Below are positions 1 through 9,841 of a stretch of DNA of 64,000 nucleotides, piece by piece. The notes beneath the pieces are model-generated. The model was not told the DNA's origin, did not search any database, and was given only the letters and a program-made list of their open reading frames with translations. This stretch comes from Lacrimispora xylanolytica (GTDB lineage Bacteria; Bacillota; Clostridia; Lachnospirales; Lachnospiraceae), in contig NZ_CP113524.1 of the NCBI RefSeq assembly GCF_026723765.1, positions 496,001 to 560,000 on the forward strand. Reading direction: 5' to 3'. The position numbers and the translations under genes are program-made. Each line of letters begins with the position of its first letter. Position 1 is the first letter of the stretch.

Positions 1-2
1 AC

Positions 3-506
3 GGCATTAAAAACACGGGAACAGAGGATATGCCATGTTTCATTGGAGGCCACCCTGCCTTTCGTTGTCCCCTGGAGCCGGGCGAAGCGTACGAAGAGTA
101 TGAAATCCTGTTTGAAAAAGAGGAAGAAGCATCAAACCCCACACCAGATACGAGAACCGGACTTATTGATATGGAGAACCGGACCTTTCTTTCCTGGAAT
201 AAGAGAAATCTTCCCTTAAGTCATCAGCTCTTTGAACAGGACTCTGTTATATTTGACCGGATATCTTCAAGAAAAGTAACCCTTCGTCACAAGGAAAAAA
301 AGCAGGGAGTGGAGCTTTCCTTTGACGGCTTCCCCTACCTGGTTATATGGTCCTCAGCCAATCATGGCCCCTTTGTTGCCCTGGAGCCCTGGACCGGACT
401 TTCCACGTGCAGTGACGAAGATGATGTATTGGAACATAAGAGAAATCACATGTCATTAAAACCTGGGGAAGAAAAACAGCTGGAATATAAGATTTCCATC
501 ATTTAA
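3..506 (+). CDS. Aldose 1-epimerase family protein, C-terminal part (5' end outside window)
   Basis: The frame is open from the window edge and lacks its start, so only the last 167 residues are visible. They begin with an N-T-G-T-E-D segment followed by GGHPAF, the signature of the galactose-mutarotase-like (LacX-type) fold, where the His takes part in hexose ring opening. A later stretch (VIWSSANHGPFVALEPWTG) fits the family's C-terminal substrate loop. LacX-like members interconvert anomers of hexoses or hexose phosphates in the cytosol. It lies 21 bp before an aldo/keto reductase and probably shares its transcript. Family is clear; the exact sugar is not. Confidence 0.85.
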   Translation, partial: GIKNTGTEDMPCFIGGHPAFRCPLEPGEAYEEYEILFEKEEEASNPTPDTRTGLIDMENRTFLSWNKRNLPLSHQLFEQDSVIFDRISSRKVTLRHKEKKQGVELSFDGFPYLVIWSSANHGPFVALEPWTGLSTCSDEDDVLEHKRNHMSLKPGEEKQLEYKISII

Positions 507-527
507 AAAGAGAAGGAGAACATAAAT

Positions 528-1535
528 ATGAAATCATTCATTGAACCATCTATCGTTCCAAAAGTAACACTGTATACTGGTGAGGAGATTCCCTGTGTGG
601 GAATGGGAACCTTTGGTTCCGACCGGTTTACCCCGGAAGAAGTATCTGGCGCAGTGGCAGGAGCCATTCGCTGCGGCTACCGCATGTTTGACTGTGCCGC
701 CTGCTATGGCAATGAAGACCAGATCGGAGAAGTATTTGCAGATGCTTTTAAAGAAGGCGTTGTGGAGCGTAAGGATTTATTCATCATGACGAAGGTCTGG
801 AATGATATGCATGACAGAGTGGAGGAGTCCTGTAAAAAGAGTATCGTTGATTTACAGTGCGATTATATCGATATGTTCTTTATCCACTGGCCATTTCCAA
901 ACTACCATGCACCACATTGTGACGTAGATTCCAGAAATCCTGATTCCAGACCATTCAGCCCGGAAGAGTTTTTAAAGACCTACCGCCAGTGTGAGGCACT
1001 GCTGGAGCAGGGCTTAATCCGCAATATCGGTATTTCCAACATGACCATACCAAAGCTGGAAGCCGTTCTTCCTCATATGAAGGTAATGCCGGCTGCCTGC
1101 GAGATGGAGCTTCACCCTTGCTTCCAGCAAAAAGAACTGTTTGATTATCTGGTTGCTCACAAGATTCAGCCCATCGGCTTTATGCCATTAGGCTCTCCTC
1201 AGAGACCAGAGCGTGATATGTGCCCAGAGGATGTGGCTGATTTACAGACACCGGAGATGAAGGAAATCGCAGCAGCTCATGGCGTTCACCCGGCAGTAAT
1301 CGCACTGAAATGGGCACGTCAGAGAGGCCAGATCCCCATTCCGTTCTCCATTCATGAGATGGAATACGTAAGTAACTTAAAGGCAATGACAGAAGACCCG
1401 CTGACAGAAGATGAGATGGCAAAGATAGCTACCTTAGAGCGGAATAACCGTCTGGTAAAAGGCCAGGTATTCCTTTGGGAAGGTGCCAATGACTGGCATG
1501 ACCTTTGGGATGAAGAAGGATTTATCGTAAAATAA
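528..1535 (+). CDS. Aldo/keto reductase
   Basis: A 335-residue TIM-barrel oxidoreductase that reduces carbonyls with NAD(P)H in the cytosol. The catalytic tetrad is visible: Asp55 and Tyr60 (DCAACYGNE), Lys89 (MTKVW) and His120 (FIHWPF). The C-terminal cofactor segment is IPIPFSIHEMEYVSNL. The usual GxGT near residue 27 is GMGTFG. The ATG follows an AGAAGGAGA ribosome binding site. With the mutarotase-like gene just upstream it suggests sugar or sugar-alcohol interconversion, but AKR substrates cannot be read from sequence. A perfect terminator hairpin follows 20 bp after the stop. Confidence 0.9.
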   Translation: MKSFIEPSIVPKVTLYTGEEIPCVGMGTFGSDRFTPEEVSGAVAGAIRCGYRMFDCAACYGNEDQIGEVFADAFKEGVVERKDLFIMTKVWNDMHDRVEESCKKSIVDLQCDYIDMFFIHWPFPNYHAPHCDVDSRNPDSRPFSPEEFLKTYRQCEALLEQGLIRNIGISNMTIPKLEAVLPHMKVMPAACEMELHPCFQQKELFDYLVAHKIQPIGFMPLGSPQRPERDMCPEDVADLQTPEMKEIAAAHGVHPAVIALKWARQRGQIPIPFSIHEMEYVSNLKAMTEDPLTEDEMAKIATLERNNRLVKGQVFLWEGANDWHDLWDEEGFIVK

Positions 1536-1554
1536 CAGAACATATAAGAAAATC

Positions 1555-1593
1555 AAAATCCCTGAAGCGCCCTTTGGTAACTTCAGGGATTTT
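1555..1593 (+). terminator. Intrinsic terminator after aldo/keto reductase
   Basis: Perfect 13-bp inverted repeat AAAATCCCTGAAG / CTTCAGGGATTTT around a 13-nt loop. The A and T runs at the ends make it potentially bidirectional. Confidence 0.8.
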
Positions 1594-1706
1594 GGAATAA
1601 ATACTATTTTCTTTTCTAAAAAACGTGTATAATTGTATAAAGTGCACAAATAACAGTAACGATGCAACGCGGACCAGCAGCATTCATTGGATTAGGGGAG
1701 ATAGTT

Positions 1707-3311
1707 ATGTATAAGGTATTGTTGGTAGATGATGAGATTCTGATCAGGGAGCGGATTTCTCAAAGAATACCGTGGGAATCTTTGGGGTACGAGCTTAAGG
1801 GGACTTGTGAGAATGGAAAAGAAGCCATCGAATTTATGGAGAGGCAGCCGGTGGATCTTGTGCTGACTGATATTTGTATGCCGTATGTGGATGGTCTGGA
1901 GCTTGCAAAATATCTTTATGAAAATGAGAAAAGAACAAAAGTAGTGATTATTACCGGCTACGATGAGTTTGAATATGCAAAGAAGGCGGTGGAATACCGC
2001 GTTCTTTCTTACGTGTTAAAGCCGGTAACTTCTGTGGAACTGATTGAAAAATTAGAAGAAGCAAAGAAAATCCTGGATAGTGAGGAGGCCAATTTCCAGG
2101 TCAGGACTTATTATGAAGGAAGCTATCCCCTGTTAAAGAACCAGTTTCTCTTAGAGCTTTCCAAAGGGAGATTTTATGAGGAGGGGATTGAAGAGAAGCT
2201 TAAGGAATTTCACATTGATTTTCAGGGGGAATGCTACTGCGTAGCTCTGTTATATCCAAGGATACATCCGGATAAAAAGGAGCTGTCACATATGGCTTCT
2301 CTCATTGCCAGAGAGGCAGGAGAGGATGTCCTCTCCTTTGAAGGGGATGATCATAATATTATTCTCTATGTGAAGAAGAAAAATAGCTCAGAACTAAAAA
2401 AGGATATGGCTTTCATCTGCGAAGCAGCCGCCAGATGGGTGGAACATGAGTTTCACACTCCCGTATTTTCCTTAATCGGGACATGCGTATTCCGCTTGGG
2501 AGGAATCGGCTTTTCTTATGAAAAAGCCATGGAATTAAAGGAATATATTTACCTGGAGCGGGATCAGGGTATCTATGAATGGGACAAATATCAGAAATAC
2601 AAGCTGAGTGCTCAGGGCATGATCTGTGAAAATGACCGGGAAAAGCGAATCGTACTTGCAGTCAGAAGCAACTTGTCTGAGGAGGTACAAAGAGAGATCA
2701 CTAGCATCCGAAGGGAATGCAGAGTCAGATGGATTCCTAAGAATAAGGTAGTCGTCCTATACCAAAGCTTAATACTTGCCGTAATGAATTTCTTTGAGCG
2801 GCTTAATATTGTAGATGATGCCTTTTTATTAAAGGAGCAGGAAATCATCTCCGGGCTATTTGGATGTACCTATATTTCGGAGATGGAGAAAAAGGTGCTG
2901 GAGTTCTTTCAAATGGCTGTTGAGCTCATGAACAGCAACCGGGGCAATTACGGAGATCATCAGGCAATCGCTGCTCTGGAATATATCAACAGCCACTACG
3001 GGGACTGTGACCTTTCCCTTCAGGAAATATGCGAAAAGCTGGCCATCAGCGTCAGCTATTTCAGTTCTGCCTTTAAAAACTACACGGGTATGACCTTTGT
3101 AGAAGCCCTTACCAAAAAGCGAATGGAAAAGGCCATGGAATTAATGGAAAATACGTCCTTAAGAACTTATGAGATCGCAGAAAAATGCGGCTACAGCGAT
3201 GCCAATTATTTCAGCAACATCTTTAAGAGAACCACCCATATGACGCCCCGGGACTATGTAAGAACAAGGATGAACCGGAAAGGGACCTATGAAAGCCAGA
3301 ATCAGGTTTAA
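1707..3311 (+). CDS. YesN-type response regulator (REC + AraC HTH)
   Basis: A 534-residue regulator. An N-terminal receiver domain has the acidic pair Asp8/Asp9, the phospho-acceptor Asp55 (LVLTDICMP) and Lys105 (YVLKP). A long middle linker leads to a C-terminal AraC double helix-turn-helix (about residues 430-530) with the typical CGYSDANYFSNIFKR motif. The start is placed at the ATG preceded by AGGGGAG, giving MYKVLLVDDE; an upstream in-frame ATG at 1662 has no ribosome site. Its end overlaps the kinase gene by 23 bp, indicating translational coupling. It most likely activates the sugar ABC operon that begins at 6147. Confidence 0.93.
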   Translation: MYKVLLVDDEILIRERISQRIPWESLGYELKGTCENGKEAIEFMERQPVDLVLTDICMPYVDGLELAKYLYENEKRTKVVIITGYDEFEYAKKAVEYRVLSYVLKPVTSVELIEKLEEAKKILDSEEANFQVRTYYEGSYPLLKNQFLLELSKGRFYEEGIEEKLKEFHIDFQGECYCVALLYPRIHPDKKELSHMASLIAREAGEDVLSFEGDDHNIILYVKKKNSSELKKDMAFICEAAARWVEHEFHTPVFSLIGTCVFRLGGIGFSYEKAMELKEYIYLERDQGIYEWDKYQKYKLSAQGMICENDREKRIVLAVRSNLSEEVQREITSIRRECRVRWIPKNKVVVLYQSLILAVMNFFERLNIVDDAFLLKEQEIISGLFGCTYISEMEKKVLEFFQMAVELMNSNRGNYGDHQAIAALEYINSHYGDCDLSLQEICEKLAISVSYFSSAFKNYTGMTFVEALTKKRMEKAMELMENTSLRTYEIAEKCGYSDANYFSNIFKRTTHMTPRDYVRTRMNRKGTYESQNQV

Positions 3312-5061
3312 AAGCATAAGAACCAGCATGATTATCTACTTTTCACTTCTGGTTCTACTTACGGTCACGGTTTTTATGTTCTTTTCCATTCGGTATACAA
3401 AAAACAATCTGACGGAGAATTCCAAAAAGAACAGCCGTCTGCTCATTGAACAGGTCAATTTTAATATTGAAAATTACATTGACTATATGGAGAATATCTC
3501 TCAGGTGGTTATGAGCAACCGGGATATGACCAGCTACCTGTTTGATCAGGATACCAAAGAGACGGGAAGTGATTTAAAGGAGGCCTTTCAGACCATTCTT
3601 CATGCCAGGACGGATATTTACAACATTGCTGTTTTGGGAGACAACGGAAGGTATTTTATTAACAATGGCACCGATATTTTAAACTTAAGGTCAAGGCTGG
3701 CACAAAAGGAGTGGTATCTGGATGCCAGAAAAGAGGGAAGCGGAATCTTAATTTCCTCCTCCCATGTTCAGAATCTGGTAAAGGACGATTATAAATGGGT
3801 GGTAACCTTAAGCCGTGGAATCACAAACCCTGAAACTGGTAAGGTGGAGGGGCTTCTTGTCATTGACTTAAATTATGATGTAATCAATGACCTATGCGAA
3901 TCCATCACCCTGGGAAACAAAGGCTATGTATATATCATTGACCGAAAGGGTGAGATCGTTTACCACCCCCAGCAGCAGCTGATTTTAAGCGGGGTGAAAA
4001 AGGAGCTTTTAAAAGAGGTATCAAACGGAGGAACCAGCATTTCCCACACCGATGAAAATGGGGAGAATAAGATCTACACCCCGTTTCATTCGAATAAGAC
4101 CGGGTGGACCATTGTAGGAGTGGTCTACACCTCAGAGCTGGCGGGAGATGAAAAAGAGGTCAGGGCCATGTACATCGGGACCGCCTGCACACTCATTCTC
4201 TTTGCCAGCATCCTGGCTGTGTTGTTATCTGCCAGAATCACAAGACCAATCAAGCAGCTCCAGGCGGCCATGAAGGAGGTGCAGCAGGGAAAGTTTGAAC
4301 AGGTCTATATTGACACAGGGGGGGAGAATGAAATCTCCAGCCTGACCCGGTCCTTTAACAAAATGACGGAACGCATTGAGGAGCTGATGAAGAATAACCG
4401 GAAAGAGCAGGCAGAGAAGCGAAAAAGCGAGCTAAAAGCCCTCCAGTCCCAGATTAACCCTCATTTTCTTTATAATACCCTGGACTCCATCATCTGGCTC
4501 ATTGAAACCGAGGACTTAAGTCAGGCCATTAAGATGACCTCAGTCCTTGCCCGTTTTTTCCGGCAAGCTATTGGAAACTCAAAGATATATGTGAGCGTAT
4601 GGCAGGAATTGGAGTACACCAGGAATTATCTGCTGATTCAGCAGATGAGATATAAGGACAAGGTAGCATTTCGCATTTTAGTGGATGAAGATGTGATGGA
4701 ATGCGCCATTGTGAAGCTGGTGCTTCAGCCCCTGGTGGAAAATGCCTTATACCATGGCTTAAAATACAAGACCACCCAGGGCAACATCATCATTACCGGA
4801 GGACGGGAGGGAGATTTCGTTATTCTTAAAATCCAGGATGATGGAATTGGCATGTCAAAGGAAGCATTGGCCTCTGTATTTAAGGAGAAAGTTTCTGACA
4901 AACGCCATAATGGCGTTGGTATGAAGAATATTGAAGACCGCCTTAAGATGCATTATGGGCCGGACTACGGACTTTTCGTGGAAAGTGAAGAGGGGCGGGG
5001 GACGACCGTCACTGTGACCATTCCTTTCAAACGCATGGAGGAGACTGATGAAGAGACATAA
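3289..5061 (+). CDS. YesM-type sensor histidine kinase
   Basis: A 590-residue membrane kinase. A first transmembrane segment lies near residues 13-32, then an extracellular sensing region of about 255 residues, a second membrane segment near 295-315 and a HAMP linker (ITRPIKQLQAAM). The His_kinase domain has the phospho-acceptor in LQSQINPHFLYNTLDS. An HATPase domain carries the N-box VENALYHGLKYK and DDGIGM. This is the architecture of LytS/YesM kinases that act with YesN regulators. It overlaps the regulator before it and the binding protein after it (14 bp), so all three are co-translated. Confidence 0.93.
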   Translation: MKARIRFKSIRTSMIIYFSLLVLLTVTVFMFFSIRYTKNNLTENSKKNSRLLIEQVNFNIENYIDYMENISQVVMSNRDMTSYLFDQDTKETGSDLKEAFQTILHARTDIYNIAVLGDNGRYFINNGTDILNLRSRLAQKEWYLDARKEGSGILISSSHVQNLVKDDYKWVVTLSRGITNPETGKVEGLLVIDLNYDVINDLCESITLGNKGYVYIIDRKGEIVYHPQQQLILSGVKKELLKEVSNGGTSISHTDENGENKIYTPFHSNKTGWTIVGVVYTSELAGDEKEVRAMYIGTACTLILFASILAVLLSARITRPIKQLQAAMKEVQQGKFEQVYIDTGGENEISSLTRSFNKMTERIEELMKNNRKEQAEKRKSELKALQSQINPHFLYNTLDSIIWLIETEDLSQAIKMTSVLARFFRQAIGNSKIYVSVWQELEYTRNYLLIQQMRYKDKVAFRILVDEDVMECAIVKLVLQPLVENALYHGLKYKTTQGNIIITGGREGDFVILKIQDDGIGMSKEALASVFKEKVSDKRHNGVGMKNIEDRLKMHYGPDYGLFVESEEGRGTTVTVTIPFKRMEETDEET

Positions 5062-6022
5062 AAACGGGCTAATGCTCCTTACATTCTTTTTATTATCGGT
5101 CGTTTTCCTGTCCATGGTGTTTCAGCTGGAGGAATTCCGGCAGAAAAAGACCGTCAAAATTGTATTTATCCCAAAGGTACAGGATAAGACCAATGACTTC
5201 TGGATGTCCATGATATCCGGTGCCAAAAGTGCAGGAAAGGAGTATCAGGCAGACCTAACCATACTGGCTCCTGAGGAGGAAAATGATTACCAGCAGCAAA
5301 AGAGGTTCATCGAAGAAGCGGTGAAGATGAAGCCGGATGCCATTGCCCTTGCCCCCATACAGTATTCGGAAATGACAGACAGCGTCAGAAAGATAAAAAA
5401 TGCAGGCATTAAACTCATTCTCATTGATTCCAAAATTGATGAAGATATAGAAGAGACCTATATCGGCACAAACAACCGGAATGCCGGGCTTCAGATGGGA
5501 AAGAACATGAAAACCTATGTGAATAAGGAGACGAAGATAGCCATAGTATCCCACGTCAAAGGCTCCTCCACTGCCATGGAACGGGAGGAAGGGCTGAGGG
5601 AGGGGCTGGGGGAGTATGGGGACAGGATTGAAGCTGTCCTCTACAGCAATTCTGACTATAAACAGGCCTATGAAAAGACAAAGGAGCTGATGAAAGAACA
5701 TCCGGATATTAACCTGATTGCAGGTCTGAACCTTTATTCAACCGTAGGCGTAGCCAGAGCCATCAAGGAAATGAATTTAAACAAGGAAGTCCATATCGTG
5801 GGATTTGATAATGATATTGAAGGCATCAAGTATTTAGAGGAGGGAATCATAGACACCCTGATCGTCCAGAAGCCATTTAACATGGGCTACCTGGGAATCC
5901 AGACTGCGGTGGAGTCAGTGAGGGGAAAGAAAATGGAGAAAAACATATACTGTGACACAGAAGTTATCACCGTAGACAATATCTATACCGATGAGAACCA
6001 GAAGCTTCTGTTTCCGTTCTAA
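5048..6022 (+). CDS. Membrane-anchored sugar-binding protein of the two-component system
   Basis: A 324-residue periplasmic-binding-protein-like protein of the RbsB/LacI fold. An N-terminal hydrophobic segment (about residues 9-26) has no lipobox Cys, so it is probably a signal anchor rather than a lipoprotein. Core motifs are KTNDFWMSMISGA, DAIALAPI, IGTNNRNAG and VGFDNDIEG. The gene overlaps the kinase gene by 14 bp and is separate from the transporter's own binding protein at 8690. In comparable loci such a protein presents sugar to the kinase's extracellular domain, so it is read here as the ligand-sensing subunit of a three-component system. That role is inferred. Confidence 0.85.
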   Translation: MKRHKNGLMLLTFFLLSVVFLSMVFQLEEFRQKKTVKIVFIPKVQDKTNDFWMSMISGAKSAGKEYQADLTILAPEEENDYQQQKRFIEEAVKMKPDAIALAPIQYSEMTDSVRKIKNAGIKLILIDSKIDEDIEETYIGTNNRNAGLQMGKNMKTYVNKETKIAIVSHVKGSSTAMEREEGLREGLGEYGDRIEAVLYSNSDYKQAYEKTKELMKEHPDINLIAGLNLYSTVGVARAIKEMNLNKEVHIVGFDNDIEGIKYLEEGIIDTLIVQKPFNMGYLGIQTAVESVRGKKMEKNIYCDTEVITVDNIYTDENQKLLFPF

Positions 6023-6084
6023 AGAAAGTAAAATCCTCTTCTTTTTTTGTAAGATACTCTATGTTACCAGAGGTTTCTCAAAGA

Positions 6085-6090
6085 TATAAT
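6085..6090 (+). promoter_or_regulatory. Candidate -10 of the sugar ABC operon
   Basis: TATAAT lies 57 bp before the ATPase start. There is no good -35 hexamer at 16-18 bp spacing, which fits activator-dependent transcription by the YesN-type regulator upstream. No terminator was seen between 6022 and here, so readthrough from the regulator genes is also possible. Confidence 0.45.
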
Positions 6091-6146
6091 GGTATCATCA
6101 GAGCAGGATACAAGGCTCAATTTAAAAAGAAGCGGAGAGTGAGAAT

Positions 6147-7670
6147 GTGGGCAGTGTTATGCTGAGAATGAAGGGAATCGATAAGTCCTTTCCTGGTGTA
6201 CATGCTTTGGACCACGTGGATCTGGAAGTCAATGGAGGCGAGGTCCATGCGCTTATGGGAGAGAACGGGGCCGGTAAATCAACTCTCATGAAAATCCTTA
6301 CGGGGATTTATCTAAAGGACTCCGGAACCATTACATTTGAAGGAAGAGAAGTGGAATTTACTTCTCCAAAAGAAGCACAGGATGCCGGAATTGCCATCGT
6401 CCATCAGGAGTTAAATATGATGAACCACTTAACCGTGGCCCAGAATTTATTTATCGGCCGTGAGATGATGACAGGCGGATTTATAAACGATTCTCTCATG
6501 AACAAAGAGGCAAGGAAGCTGTTTGACCGGTTAAACATTGATATTGACCCCTCTGAGGTCATGGGAAACTTAACCGTAGGACGGCAGCAGATGTGCGAGA
6601 TTGCAAAGGCCATCTCAAGAGAAGCAAAGCTCATGGTATTCGATGAGCCTTCCGCCGCACTGACGGAGTCAGAGATTGAGGAGCTCTTTAAGATCATAAG
6701 GGATTTAAAACAAAAGGGATTGGGGATTGTTTATATTTCCCACCGTATGGACGAAATCAAGGTGATTACAGACCGGGTAACGGTCATGCGGGACGGAACC
6801 TATGTGGGAACCTTAGTAACGAAGGACAGCACAAAGGATGACATCATCAATATGATGGTGGGCCGTGTGATCTATGAAGACCCAAAACAGACCAGCAGCG
6901 TATCAGAGGACGCGCCGGTGGTATTAAAGGTAGAGCATCTGACCGCCGGTAAGATGGTGAAGGATGTAAGTTTTGAACTTAGAAAAGGTGAGATCCTGGG
7001 CTTTTCCGGACTCATGGGAGCAGGCAGAACCGAGACGGCCAGAGCCATCTTCGGAGCAGATAAAAAGGATGGAGGAGAAATCTACATTAATGGAGAACGG
7101 GTGGAGATTGAGACCACAGAGGATGCAGTAAACCATGGAATTGGTTATCTGTCAGAGGACCGGAAACGGTTTGGTCTCGTGGTTCAAAAATCCGTAGCCG
7201 AAAACTCTTCCATGTCAGCGTTGTCCTCATTTATGAAGGGTATTTTCATTGACAAGCAAAAGGAGCGTAAGGAAGCAGAAAGCTATGTAAAGCTTTTAAA
7301 TACCAAAACTCCAACCGTAGACCAGCTTGTGGTGAACTTATCAGGAGGAAACCAGCAGAAGGTGGTTATTGCCAAATGGCTTATTAGAAACTGTGATATT
7401 TTAATCTTTGATGAACCTACAAGGGGAATTGATGTAGGCGCAAAAAGCGAGATTTACCATTTAATGAATGAACTGGTCAAGCAGGGAAAATCCATTATCA
7501 TGATTTCCTCGGAGATGACAGAGATTTTAAGAATGAGTGATCGGGTTCTGGTCATGTGCGAAGGGCGCATTACCGGGGAAATCCCCATTGAAGAGGTATC
7601 ACAGGAACGAATTATGGCTGCAGCTACTTTGAGAAACCAGGAGGGCAACAATGGAAAAACTGAAAAATAA
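6147..7670 (+). CDS. Monosaccharide ABC transporter, double ATPase (RbsA/MglA/XylG type)
   Basis: A 507-residue protein with two fused nucleotide-binding domains, as usual for CUT2 importers. The first has Walker A GENGAGKST (about residues 38-46), signature LTVGRQQM and Walker B LMVFDEPS. The second has a degenerate P-loop region (FSGLMGAGRTE), a full signature LSGGNQQK and Walker B LIFDEPTRGID. It powers sugar uptake from the cytosolic side. A GTG start at 6147 sits 7 bp after GGAGAG; an ATG four codons later is the alternative. Its end overlaps the permease gene by 20 bp. Confidence 0.93.
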   Translation: MGSVMLRMKGIDKSFPGVHALDHVDLEVNGGEVHALMGENGAGKSTLMKILTGIYLKDSGTITFEGREVEFTSPKEAQDAGIAIVHQELNMMNHLTVAQNLFIGREMMTGGFINDSLMNKEARKLFDRLNIDIDPSEVMGNLTVGRQQMCEIAKAISREAKLMVFDEPSAALTESEIEELFKIIRDLKQKGLGIVYISHRMDEIKVITDRVTVMRDGTYVGTLVTKDSTKDDIINMMVGRVIYEDPKQTSSVSEDAPVVLKVEHLTAGKMVKDVSFELRKGEILGFSGLMGAGRTETARAIFGADKKDGGEIYINGERVEIETTEDAVNHGIGYLSEDRKRFGLVVQKSVAENSSMSALSSFMKGIFIDKQKERKEAESYVKLLNTKTPTVDQLVVNLSGGNQQKVVIAKWLIRNCDILIFDEPTRGIDVGAKSEIYHLMNELVKQGKSIIMISSEMTEILRMSDRVLVMCEGRITGEIPIEEVSQERIMAAATLRNQEGNNGKTEK

Positions 7671-8637
7671 TCCGCTCATCAAAGCGATAGGTACCCAGAG
7701 GCTGGTAGCATTGCTGGCACTTATCGTACTCTATGTGGCGTTTGGAATCATGAATCCCAGATTTGCCACTTATAACACCATGGTCAACATTTTTGACGCA
7801 TCCTATTACATTGGATTTATGGCCATTGGAATCTGTTTTGTTATTGCAACTGGGGGAATCGATCTTTCCATCGGTACCGTACTGACCATGTCTGGTCTGG
7901 TGGCTGGTTACTTAAGCGTAAACCTGGGATTTCCCATTTGGCTTGTTATTATCATCTGTATCTTAATCGGTACCTTGTTCGGAGTTATGAACGGGCTTTT
8001 GGTGGCAAAGTTGGGGCTTCCTCCCTTTATTGCGACCCTGGGTACCATGATGCTTTCCAAAGGAATCGGTTCTATTATCACATCAGCTCAGTCCGTGACC
8101 TGGAAATCAGGATCAGACCCAGAGGGCTGGTACCGTGCCATATTTAAAATCAAGACAGAAAGCGGTCTTTTAATCCCAACAGGTTTTTTATTCCTCATAG
8201 CAGCAGCTGTTATTATGGCAATCGTGATGAATAAGACAAAAACAGGCCGCTATATCCTGTCCCTTGGAAGCAACAAGGAAGCAACCAGATTATCCGGTGT
8301 CAACGTAGATAAATATTTAATCATTGCCTACATCATCAGCGGTACCTTTGCAGGCATTGCTGGACTGGCTTACTCCACCATTTACTCCACTCTCTTACCA
8401 GGCGGCGGAGCCGGCTTTGAGATGGACGCTATCGCAGGTGTGGTGATCGGAGGAACCTCCATGTCAGGAGGAATCGGAACCATAGCCGGAACCATGATCG
8501 GTGTGTTCATCATCTCCGTGTTAAAGACTGGTCTTCCCTTTGTAGGATTACAGACCCATTACCAGCAGGTAGCAACCGGACTGGTGCTAATCGTAGCAGT
8601 CTTTGCAGATGTATATAGAAACCGGAAAAAGAACTGA
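7651..8637 (+). CDS. Monosaccharide ABC transporter permease (RbsC/MglC type)
   Basis: A 328-residue polytopic membrane protein with the BPD_transp_2 pattern: ATGGIDLSIG early, GLLVAKLGLPPFIATLGTM in the middle, and GSNKEATRLSGVNVDKY as the cytoplasmic coupling loop that meets the ATPase. It probably forms a homodimeric channel. An AGGAGG site precedes the ATG and the start overlaps the ATPase gene. The family transports ribose, xylose, galactose, allose or fucose; the neighbouring FucU-type mutarotase is the only local hint to substrate. Confidence 0.93.
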   Translation: MEKLKNNPLIKAIGTQRLVALLALIVLYVAFGIMNPRFATYNTMVNIFDASYYIGFMAIGICFVIATGGIDLSIGTVLTMSGLVAGYLSVNLGFPIWLVIIICILIGTLFGVMNGLLVAKLGLPPFIATLGTMMLSKGIGSIITSAQSVTWKSGSDPEGWYRAIFKIKTESGLLIPTGFLFLIAAAVIMAIVMNKTKTGRYILSLGSNKEATRLSGVNVDKYLIIAYIISGTFAGIAGLAYSTIYSTLLPGGGAGFEMDAIAGVVIGGTSMSGGIGTIAGTMIGVFIISVLKTGLPFVGLQTHYQQVATGLVLIVAVFADVYRNRKKN

Positions 8638-8689
8638 CAGGCGTAGTGATTTAAAAGATTCCACATAAAATGAAGGAGGAAGTATTTCA

Positions 8690-9835
8690 ATGAAAAAAAA
8701 TGTATGGGGCGTTTTATTGACAACAGCTATGGTGGCATCCTTAATGGCAGGCTGCACAAGCAAAACAACTTCAAATGAAGGAAAGACCGAGCCGGCTGGA
8801 ACCACAGCAGAAGGAAAATCCAGTGAGGCAGCGGAGACAAAAGGGGCAGAAAATAACGGGGATGTAACAATTTACATGGTAGCAAAGGGCTTCCAGTCTC
8901 AGTACTGGCAGGCCGTTTATAAGGGAGCAGAAAAAGCTTCCAAGGAACTGGGCGTAAAGCTGGAATACCAGGGCCCAGATTCCGAATCCGACATTGCACA
9001 GCAGGTTCAGATGATGAACAATGCAGTACAGATGAAGCCGGCAGCCATCGGCCTGGCAGCTTTGGATGTATCCGCATTAAACGACAGCATTAAAACTTCC
9101 CAGGATGCAAAGATCCCCATCGTAGGATTTGACTCCGGTGTACCAAACGCACCAGAAGGAGCTGTTGTAGCCAATGCAGCTACCGATAATTACAAGGCAG
9201 GAGAAGTGGCAGCTGAGAACACATATCCGTTAATCAAGGACCAGATTGCAAAAGCTACCTCCAGCGTTAGAATCGGTGTGTTAAACCAGGATGCAACCTC
9301 AGAGTCTATCATAAACCGTGGCCTTGGCTTTATTGATAAGCTGACAGAGTTAATTAAGGCAGACGGAAAGACCGTATGCATTACCGGTAACGATAAGTTT
9401 GTAAGCGATGCAAAAGCAGATAAGGGAGATAAGGCAGATGTCATTCTTGACGTAGCCGTTCCTTCTAAGGTTGAGGCTTCTCTTATGACAACGGATGCTC
9501 AGACCATCTTAAATAAAGACGATACTATTTGTATCTTCGCTTCCAACCAAAAGACTGGAGAAGGTCTTTTAACAGGTGATGAGAACTTAGGAAGACTTGG
9601 AAAAGATGTAATCGGCGTTGCGTTTGACTCTGGAACCATGATCAAAGACGGAATCAAAACAGGCAAACTGGCTGGTGCAGTTACCCAGGCTCCTGTAGAA
9701 ATCGGCTATCAGACCGTAAAACTTGCTGTTGCAGCTGCCAAAGGTGAAAAGGTAACTGACGTAGATACCGGCAGCCAGTGGTACAACAAGGACAATTTGG
9801 ACAGCAGTGAGGTTTCACAGAACTTATACGATTAA
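8690..9835 (+). CDS. Sugar-binding lipoprotein of the ABC transporter
   Basis: A 381-residue substrate-binding protein. The signal peptide ends in a lipobox (SLMAGC, Cys22), followed by a Thr/Glu/Gly-rich linker to about residue 60. The mature domain is of the RbsB type (FQSQYWQAVYKGAEKA, KPAAIGLAALD, IVGFDSG). It should be anchored on the outer face of the membrane and deliver sugar to the permease. AAGGAGGAAG precedes the ATG. It differs in sequence and anchoring from the binding protein at 5048, so the locus has separate transport and sensing receptors. Confidence 0.93.
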   Translation: MKKNVWGVLLTTAMVASLMAGCTSKTTSNEGKTEPAGTTAEGKSSEAAETKGAENNGDVTIYMVAKGFQSQYWQAVYKGAEKASKELGVKLEYQGPDSESDIAQQVQMMNNAVQMKPAAIGLAALDVSALNDSIKTSQDAKIPIVGFDSGVPNAPEGAVVANAATDNYKAGEVAAENTYPLIKDQIAKATSSVRIGVLNQDATSESIINRGLGFIDKLTELIKADGKTVCITGNDKFVSDAKADKGDKADVILDVAVPSKVEASLMTTDAQTILNKDDTICIFASNQKTGEGLLTGDENLGRLGKDVIGVAFDSGTMIKDGIKTGKLAGAVTQAPVEIGYQTVKLAVAAAKGEKVTDVDTGSQWYNKDNLDSSEVSQNLYD

Positions 9836-9841
9836 AAAATC

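Noticed and set aside
1555-1593. Riboswitch or structured leader before the YesN gene
   Set aside because: A simple perfect hairpin directly after the aldo/keto reductase stop; explained as a terminator.
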